Assembly: GCF_000420545.1 (NCBI RefSeq)
Contig: NZ_ATVD01000003.1
Coordinates: 248,001 to 312,000, forward strand
DNA from: Arenimonas oryziterrae DSM 21050 = YC6267
Lineage (GTDB): Bacteria; Pseudomonadota; Gammaproteobacteria; Xanthomonadales; Xanthomonadaceae
DNA length: 64,000 nucleotides
Reading direction: 5' to 3'
Numbering within the stretch: position 1 is the first letter of the stretch; each line of letters begins with the position of its first letter. This document shows positions 59,054 to 64,000 of this stretch, in pieces. The position numbers and the translations under genes were made by a program. The notes below the pieces were generated by a model. The model searched no databases. It worked only from the letters and a program-made list of their open reading frames with translations, and had not been told where the DNA came from.

Positions 59054-62000
59054 TCAGTCCAGGCGCAGGGACTGGTAGAGCCGCTCGCTCGCGGCCGAGG
59101 GCGCCAAGCCCAAGGTGATCGACAGGATCTGCTTGAGCCGCAGGTAGGCAGCGATCGCCTCGCTGCGCCGGTCGAGCCGGTGATAGCAACGCATCAGGCC
59201 CTGATAGAAGGATTCGATCGCCGGGTCGGCGTCGATACCGCGCAGATAGGCCTGGATCGCTGCCTCGTCCTGCTGCGCGGCCTCGAGGGTTTCGCCCTGG
59301 CGCGCGAGGGCATGGATGAACCGACCGCGCAGGCGTTCGCGCACCGCAACCGGCCAGGCTTCGCCTTCGTCTTCGGCCAGGAACGCGCCGCGATACAAAC
59401 CCAGGGCCCGTTCCCGATGCATGGCTTCGGCCGGATCGCGCGCGTGAGCGGCGGCTTCGGCCGAGGCCAGCGCCTGTTCGAACGCGAACACGTCGATCCA
59501 GACGCGATCCCGGTCCAGGCTCAAACGTCCGCCGCGTTGCAGGACCGCGTTCGCATCGCCGAGCAGGGCACGCAGGCGCAGCACCGTGGCATCGAGCGCA
59601 CGCGCGGCCGCATCGCCTTCTTCTTCGGGCCAGAGCGTATCGATGAGGCGCTGCTCGGACACGCTGCGACCGCCCAGCGCGACGATCGCCTTGAGCAGGG
59701 CGAGCGTCTTGCGCGGCACCTTGCGCGAGAACTCCAGCGGCCGGCCGTCGCACAACACCGCGAAGCGCCCGAGCATGCGCACCTCGAACGGCCAGGGCCA
59801 GCCGGGCGGATCGTCGGTGGGCGGACGCAGGGCGAAATCGCGGATCGTGCGGCGCATGTCGCCGCGATCGCCGTCCAGACCGAGCGCCGCACCGAACACC
59901 ACCGACAGCACGCGCGGATGCATGCGCAGCGCAAACAGGCCGCGCGGCGTGTGGCTGTCGGCCACCAGGCGTTCGAGCGGAACACGCGCACCGGCGATGT
60001 CGCCAGCCTGCAAGGCGGCATAGGCCTGGACGCAATCCACGGCGGTTTCCAGCCGCGCGAAACAAGTGTCGGCAAGCAAGGCACGCGCTTCGCCCAGCAG
60101 CGCCGGCACCGCCTCACCCGACCCCGCATCGACCTGCGCCAGCGCCAGCTGCAAACGACCGCAGCAACGCAGCCAGACCGGACCGACCACGTCGAACAGC
60201 GCCAGTTGCTCGCGCGCGCAGGCCAGGGCTTGCGCCGGTTCGCCGCGATGCGCCGCGATCGAGGACTGCAGGCCGGCATCGAGCGCCTGATCAAGCCGGC
60301 GCGCAAAGGTCCAGGACGCGGCGGCGAGCAGGCGTTCGGCCTCGGCGCGGTCGGCGTCGCCGGCCGCCAGGGCGATCATCGCCAGACCGATGTGGCCGTA
60401 GATGCGCAGCGGCAGCAGGGTCAGCGCGTTTTCGCGCGCGAGCGTCTCGGCCTGGGCGTAGAGGCGTTCGGCATCCGCGTCGCGACCTTGCTTGACGCGG
60501 AAATGCGCCAGCTGCAGCAACCACAGCGCGTGCCGGTTCGCCGTCATCTCCGGATCGGCCAGCCACGGCGAGGTCATCGCGACGATGCGCTCGGCTTCGT
60601 CGAACTCCATCGCGATCTGGTAGTGCGCCAGCATCAGCGTCGCGGCGTCGACGCGCGCATTGGCGGGTACATCCGCCGCAGGCAACAGCGTGCGAATCCG
60701 GCGGAGGCAGGCGTCGACGAGATCGCGGCGCGGACGCTGGTAGCTCAGGGCGAACAGCAGTGCCGACTGCGCGCGCAGTTCGGCGGCGGTCGCCGGGAAC
60801 GGCGGTGCCTGCGCGAGCAGGGGCAGGACTTCGTCGAGCCAGTGATCGGCCGAGCCGTGATCGAACTCGAGGTAGTGCGTCATCAGCACGGCGGTCGCGG
60901 CGAGAATGCGGCCGATGATGTCCTCGCCCGGAAACTGCCCGTAGCTGAGCTCGAATTGTTGCCGTGCCTGCAAGGGCGCGGTCGGCGAAAGCGCCACCCC
61001 GAGCCACAGGTTCAGCCAGGGCGAGGCGCGCACGAGCTCAGGCGGCAGCGCGTCGAACCAGCCGCGCAGCGTGCTCATGCGTCCTTGCTCGAACAGGCGC
61101 GGCGCGAACACGGACACCAGCGATATCGCGAACGGCCAGTCGCCGGCGCGCGCGGCCAGCCCGAAAGCGGCTTCGATCTGCTCGGCCGCGGCAAGCAGGC
61201 GTGCCGCCGCGGCACACCGTTGCGCAACAGCCTCGGCGCTGTGCGTGCGTTCGAGTTCGCTGATCAGGAACGCGCGAAACAGATCGTGGAACTGATAGGC
61301 GTCGCCACGCCGTTCGACGAACAGGCGCTTGCGGTAGAGCGATTCGAGCAGGGTCCCGGTGTCGGCGTACTCGCTGATCGCGGCCGCCTGCGCGGCGTCG
61401 GCGCGCGGCAGCAAGGCCACACGCATGAGTTTTTCGCGCTCGTCCTCGGGCAAGGCGGCGAGGATCTGGCCGGCGAAATAGTTGAACAGCACGTCGCGGC
61501 TTTGCGCTTCCTGTCCCGCGAGACCGACGGCGCCGCGCTTGAGTTGTTCCAGCGACAAGGTCAGGCCGACCGGCCAGCCGCCGGCGTGTTCGTGCATGCC
61601 GCGCACCGTGTCCTCGTCGACGACCTGACGCAGGGCGGCGATGCGCCGGGTTTCATCCAGGGTCAGGCGCAACTCGTCCCAGTCGAGCACGGCGAGACGA
61701 TCCAGGGCGCGCAGCGCGGCGCATTCGGCCGGCGGATCGCTGCGACTGGTCGCCACCACGGTGAATCCATCCGGCACTTCGCGCGCGATCGCATCGAACA
61801 GACGATGCAGATCGGCGTCGGCCGGCAGCTCGTGGTAGTTGTCGAAGACCAACACGGCCGGCGCCTTCAGGCATTCGAACAGGGCCCGGAAATACACGCG
61901 GGCGTAGCCGGGCAGATCGGCGCGGTGTTCGGCGGTGAACGGCGGCAGGACGACGCGGCGCTTGCGGGTGGCGGCGAGGGCGGCGCGGCTGAGGTAGTGA

Positions 62001-62224
62001 AAAAACGTGGCGAGGTCGTGGTCGCCGGGATCGATCTGGTACCAGATGCCGCCGCTGCGGCTGGCTTCGAGATAGCTGGCGACGAGCGAGGTTTTTCCGG
62101 CGCCGGGCGGACCCATCACCCAGACCAGCGGACGGCTGCGACAGTCGTCCAGCCGTGCGAACAGGCGCTCGCGCGACAGCACCTGATGCAGCTTCGGACG
62201 GGTCAGCTTGGCCAGATTGGACAC
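59054..62224 (-). CDS. STAND-ATPase/TPR regulator with C-terminal wHTH-BTAD
   Basis: 1056 residues from GTG 62224. An N-terminal MalT/STAND-type NTPase has Walker A VMGPPGAGKTSLV and the Asp-rich VLVFDNYHELP; winged and TPR-like helices fill about 300-800. The C-terminal 250 residues hold an OmpR-like wHTH (VRMLGRFAVLCDGRPLEFSRK, GGRSVSEQRLIDTLWPEEE) and a BTAD domain (DADPAIESFYQGLMRCYHRL), as in SARP regulators, but with the DNA-binding part at the opposite end to the usual Streptomyces arrangement. Likely target: the 11-bp tandem repeats just downstream of its stop. Confidence 0.92.
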   Translation of the reverse strand: MSNLAKLTRPKLHQVLSRERLFARLDDCRSRPLVWVMGPPGAGKTSLVASYLEASRSGGIWYQIDPGDHDLATFFHYLSRAALAATRKRRVVLPPFTAEHRADLPGYARVYFRALFECLKAPAVLVFDNYHELPADADLHRLFDAIAREVPDGFTVVATSRSDPPAECAALRALDRLAVLDWDELRLTLDETRRIAALRQVVDEDTVRGMHEHAGGWPVGLTLSLEQLKRGAVGLAGQEAQSRDVLFNYFAGQILAALPEDEREKLMRVALLPRADAAQAAAISEYADTGTLLESLYRKRLFVERRGDAYQFHDLFRAFLISELERTHSAEAVAQRCAAAARLLAAAEQIEAAFGLAARAGDWPFAISLVSVFAPRLFEQGRMSTLRGWFDALPPELVRASPWLNLWLGVALSPTAPLQARQQFELSYGQFPGEDIIGRILAATAVLMTHYLEFDHGSADHWLDEVLPLLAQAPPFPATAAELRAQSALLFALSYQRPRRDLVDACLRRIRTLLPAADVPANARVDAATLMLAHYQIAMEFDEAERIVAMTSPWLADPEMTANRHALWLLQLAHFRVKQGRDADAERLYAQAETLARENALTLLPLRIYGHIGLAMIALAAGDADRAEAERLLAAASWTFARRLDQALDAGLQSSIAAHRGEPAQALACAREQLALFDVVGPVWLRCCGRLQLALAQVDAGSGEAVPALLGEARALLADTCFARLETAVDCVQAYAALQAGDIAGARVPLERLVADSHTPRGLFALRMHPRVLSVVFGAALGLDGDRGDMRRTIRDFALRPPTDDPPGWPWPFEVRMLGRFAVLCDGRPLEFSRKVPRKTLALLKAIVALGGRSVSEQRLIDTLWPEEEGDAAARALDATVLRLRALLGDANAVLQRGGRLSLDRDRVWIDVFAFEQALASAEAAAHARDPAEAMHRERALGLYRGAFLAEDEGEAWPVAVRERLRGRFIHALARQGETLEAAQQDEAAIQAYLRGIDADPAIESFYQGLMRCYHRLDRRSEAIAAYLRLKQILSITLGLAPSAASERLYQSLRLD

Positions 62225-62254
62225 CGCGCCCCCGGGCTGGCGAATCCGCGGGTC

Positions 62255-62282
62255 ATTCTATGCCGATGGCCTTTCCCGGCAA
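62255..62282 (-). promoter_or_regulatory. Promoter candidate of the large regulator gene
   Basis: TAGAAT (62260-62255, 5/6) with TTGCCG (62282-62277, 4/6) and a 16-base spacer on the minus strand. The start would be near 62248, 24 bases before the GTG. Confidence 0.35.
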
Positions 62283-62359
62283 GCCTCGGGTTTCGGACAG
62301 ACAAGGCCGGAAGGCGTGGGTATTTCGGCCTCTTGGCGCGACGGCTTTGCGCGCGGTTT

Positions 62360-62836
62360 TTAGTTCGCGCCGGCGGTCGACTGCTTGAGCACCTGCTGCG
62401 CGAGCCACTTCTCGCCTTTTTCCATGAGCTCGATCGGCGTCATCTGCCAGCCGGTGAGCACCATGGTTTCGCCGACGCTGAATTCGAGTTGTTCCTTGGT
62501 GAAATTACGCTTGCCGGCGATCACCGCTTCGAGCACGGCGCGGCTGGGCATCGGCGCATTCATCTCGGCGTCTTTTGCGGCGGCGGCCGCGGCGGGATCG
62601 GGCTTGCCGTGCATGACCAGCCATTCGATGCGCGCAAGTGCCGCGACCTGCGGATCGGCCGCGCTGCTCGCCTCCGGCGCGGCCGCAGCGAGCGATTTCT
62701 GCAAGGTATTGAGCTGACCGGCGACTTTCATGCGCGCCAGGTTGGCGGCATCGCGCGCGTGCTCGGCATCCTCGACGTCCTGCAACGCCTGTTTGAGCTT
62801 TGCCTGCAAAACGTCCAGATCGGGGGGAGTGGTCAT
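62360..62836 (-). CDS. Coiled-coil hypothetical protein
   Basis: 158 residues. The N-terminal half is a predicted coiled coil (LDVLQAKLKQALQDVEDAEH onward) with an Ala-rich linker; the C-terminal half (FTKEQLEFSVGETMVLTGWQ) looks globular. I do not recognise the family. No signal peptide or membrane segment. The ATG follows CGGGGC in a normal-GC context. It lies between the folE-side inverted repeat and the large regulator's promoter region. Confidence 0.68.
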   Translation of the reverse strand: MTTPPDLDVLQAKLKQALQDVEDAEHARDAANLARMKVAGQLNTLQKSLAAAAPEASSAADPQVAALARIEWLVMHGKPDPAAAAAAKDAEMNAPMPSRAVLEAVIAGKRNFTKEQLEFSVGETMVLTGWQMTPIELMEKGEKWLAQQVLKQSTAGAN

Positions 62837-62894
62837 GCCCCGATTATAGAACCGGCCAGCCGCCGTTTTGCCACCGCATTGGCCGGCCCGTGGC

Positions 62895-62982
62895 GACAGG
62901 GGACGGGCGGGCGGCGGCGGGCCGTTTCGACCAAGCCGGTAACGTGCGGCGACTCGAAACGGCCTCCCGTCGCCCTCCTGTC
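62895..62982. repeat. Imperfect long inverted repeat near folE
   Basis: GGCCGTTTCGA (62920-62930) and TCGAAACGGCC (62954-62964) are perfect 11-bp inverted copies; the match continues outward with 18 of 21 bases, and GACAGG/CCTGTC (62895-62900, 62977-62982) mark the outer edge. It lies between folE and the coiled-coil gene. Possibly a MITE-like relic or terminator. Confidence 0.55.
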
Positions 62983-63019
62983 CAGCCGCCCGCCTCCCGC
63001 GGAAGCCGACACCCGGATC

Positions 63020-63601
63020 CTAGCGGCCGGACATGTCGATGAACTGCAGGAACTCCATGCGCGTGCGCGCATCGTCGCGGAAGGCGCCGAGCATCTTCGA
63101 GGTGACCATGCTCACGCCGCGCTTGTGGATGCCACGCGTGGTCATGCACTCGTGCGCGCCCTCGATGACCACCGCGACGCCACGCGGCTGCAGCACATGC
63201 TCGATGCAGCGTGCGATCTGCGCCGTCATCTTTTCCTGCACCTGGAACCGCCGCGCATAGGTTTCCACCACGCGCGCGAGCTTGCTGATGCCCACGACCT
63301 TGCCGTCGGGCAGATAACCCACATGCGCCTTGCCGATGATCGGCGCCATGTGATGTTCGCAATGCGATTCAAATTCGATGTCGCGCAGCACGATCATCTC
63401 GTCGTAGCCCGCCACTTCTTCGAACGTGCGCGCGAGATACTCGGCCGGGTCCTCGCCGTAACCGGAGAACCAGTCCTTGTACGCCTTGGCCACGCGCTTG
63501 GGCGTGTCGATCAGGCCCTCGCGCGCCGGATCTTCGCCGGCCCAGCGCAGCAATACGCGGACGGCCGCTTCGGCCTCGGCCTGGGTAGTGGGTTCGCTCA
63601 T
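63020..63601 (-). CDS. folE: GTP cyclohydrolase I
   Basis: 193 residues. Converts GTP to dihydroneopterin triphosphate, the first step of folate (and queuosine) biosynthesis. Zn ligands and active site are visible: [12 protein letters not shown] and HECMTTRGI (Cys, His, His, Cys), with [13 protein letters not shown] between. ATG 63601 is preceded by GGGAGAACC; an upstream codon at 63625 would add residues that do not fit the family. Confidence 0.97.
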   Translation of the reverse strand: MSEPTTQAEAEAAVRVLLRWAGEDPAREGLIDTPKRVAKAYKDWFSGYGEDPAEYLARTFEEVAGYDEMIVLRDIEFESHCEHHMAPIIGKAHVGYLPDGKVVGISKLARVVETYARRFQVQEKMTAQIARCIEHVLQPRGVAVVIEGAHECMTTRGIHKRGVSMVTSKMLGAFRDDARTRMEFLQFIDMSGR

Positions 63602-63659
63602 GTGGTTCTCCCGATTCGACGGCACAGATTACCCAAGCCCCGTGATGCCCGCGTGCGCA

Positions 63660-64000
63660 TCATTCGCCGCGCGTGACCCGCCACGCCACCAGCCCGCCCA
63701 GCGCGACCATCGTCGCCGCCAGGTAGAACGTCGCGCCGGCCAGCACGCCGTGCAGGTTCGCATGCACCACGGCGGCAAAGGTCTGCGTGAACAGGGCCGG
63801 CGCGAGAATGCCGGCGATCGAGTTCAAGCTGCCGATCGCGCCCTGCAGACGGCCCTGCTCCTGCGGCGAAACATGCCGCGTCATGATCGCCTGCGCGGAG
63901 GGATTGGCCACGCCCCAGAGCGCGGCCAGCGGCATCGCCGCCCAGAACCAGTAGCCGGTCGGCGCCAAGCCGTAACACAGGAAACCCAGCGCCCCGCAGC
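63660..64000 (-). CDS. MFS transporter, TetA-like (5' end outside the window)
   Basis: Only the C-terminal 113 residues are present; the frame runs to the window edge. It contains the last membrane helices: YWFWAAMPLAALWGVANPSA, the QAIMTRHVSPQEQGRLQGAI loop typical of tetracycline-resistance-type major facilitator proteins, and two more hydrophobic helices (ILAPALFTQTFAAVV, LAGATFYLAATMVALGGLV). A drug/H+ antiporter is likely, but the substrate cannot be judged from this part. Confidence 0.85.
   Translation of the reverse strand, partial: CGALGFLCYGLAPTGYWFWAAMPLAALWGVANPSAQAIMTRHVSPQEQGRLQGAIGSLNSIAGILAPALFTQTFAAVVHANLHGVLAGATFYLAATMVALGGLVAWRVTRGE

Noticed and set aside
58979-63676. 1565-codon plus-strand open frame opposite the large regulator and folE
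   Set aside because: It runs antisense to genes with clear domains and has a low-complexity Arg/Gly/Gln/His composition. Such shadow frames are common in GC-rich DNA. The same applies to long antisense frames over gltB, the hybrid kinase and the indolepyruvate oxidoreductase.

Overview
The window is a high-GC proteobacterial chromosome segment. It most resembles the Xanthomonadales/Lysobacterales (Rhodanobacteraceae-like). This rests on overall gene content (GlnA/NtrBC, GltBD, a fused indolepyruvate oxidoreductase, UppP, FolE, RND pump), frequent GTG/TTG starts and 1-8 bp start/stop overlaps; it is inference, because no rRNA or tRNA gene is visible.

Layout. 1-4 kb: an unrecognised protein, a GNAT acetyltransferase and the nitrogen two-component pair ntrBC. 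4.2-12.5 kb: a visibly lower-GC island holding one tightly packed minus-strand operon of eight genes: ribbon-helix-helix regulator, NADAR, SIS-HAD fusion, phosphoribosyltransferase-like protein, ORC/CDC6-like ATPase, unknown 393-aa protein, 2-TM protein, CHAT protease. 12.6-16 kb: a 100-bp element with perfect terminal inverted repeats, a secreted protein, an OmpR-type two-component system and a small exported protein. 16-20 kb: glnA with a textbook sigma-54/NtrC promoter, uppP and a Tat-exported sulfatase. 20-27.2 kb: minus-strand envelope and housekeeping genes (hydrolase/PlsC; YiiX-like lipoprotein, thioesterase, YkvA-like; ClsC-like phospholipase D, YceI, SixA, ParA-like). 27.4-33.3 kb: gltBD. 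33.4-44 kb: a surface protein, a GMC dehydrogenase with its Tat subunit, a Ycf46-like AAA protein, and an operon of REC-EAL phosphodiesterase, hybrid kinase, AEC transporter and a secreted protein. 44-52.5 kb: the fused indolepyruvate ferredoxin oxidoreductase, a second two-component system, and a divergent LTA-synthase-like enzyme with a repeat membrane protein. 52.5-64 kb: an MscS channel/RND pump/adaptor operon, a 63-aa protein, a large STAND-TPR-wHTH-BTAD regulator, a coiled-coil protein, folE, and the end of an MFS transporter.

How it works together. Nitrogen assimilation dominates the housekeeping part: glnA has two NtrC boxes 31 bp apart upstream of a perfect -24/-12 promoter, ntrBC carries a perfect NtrC palindrome directly before the ntrB start codon, and gltBD is 10 kb away. 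The most novel content is the eight-gene island. Its parts (nucleotide/ribose-type enzymes, a NADAR ADP-ribose hydrolase relative, an ATPase, a 2-TM protein and a caspase-like CHAT protease under one RHH regulator) look like an anti-phage or stress-response system with one or two killing effectors. No experimental function can be read from sequence alone.
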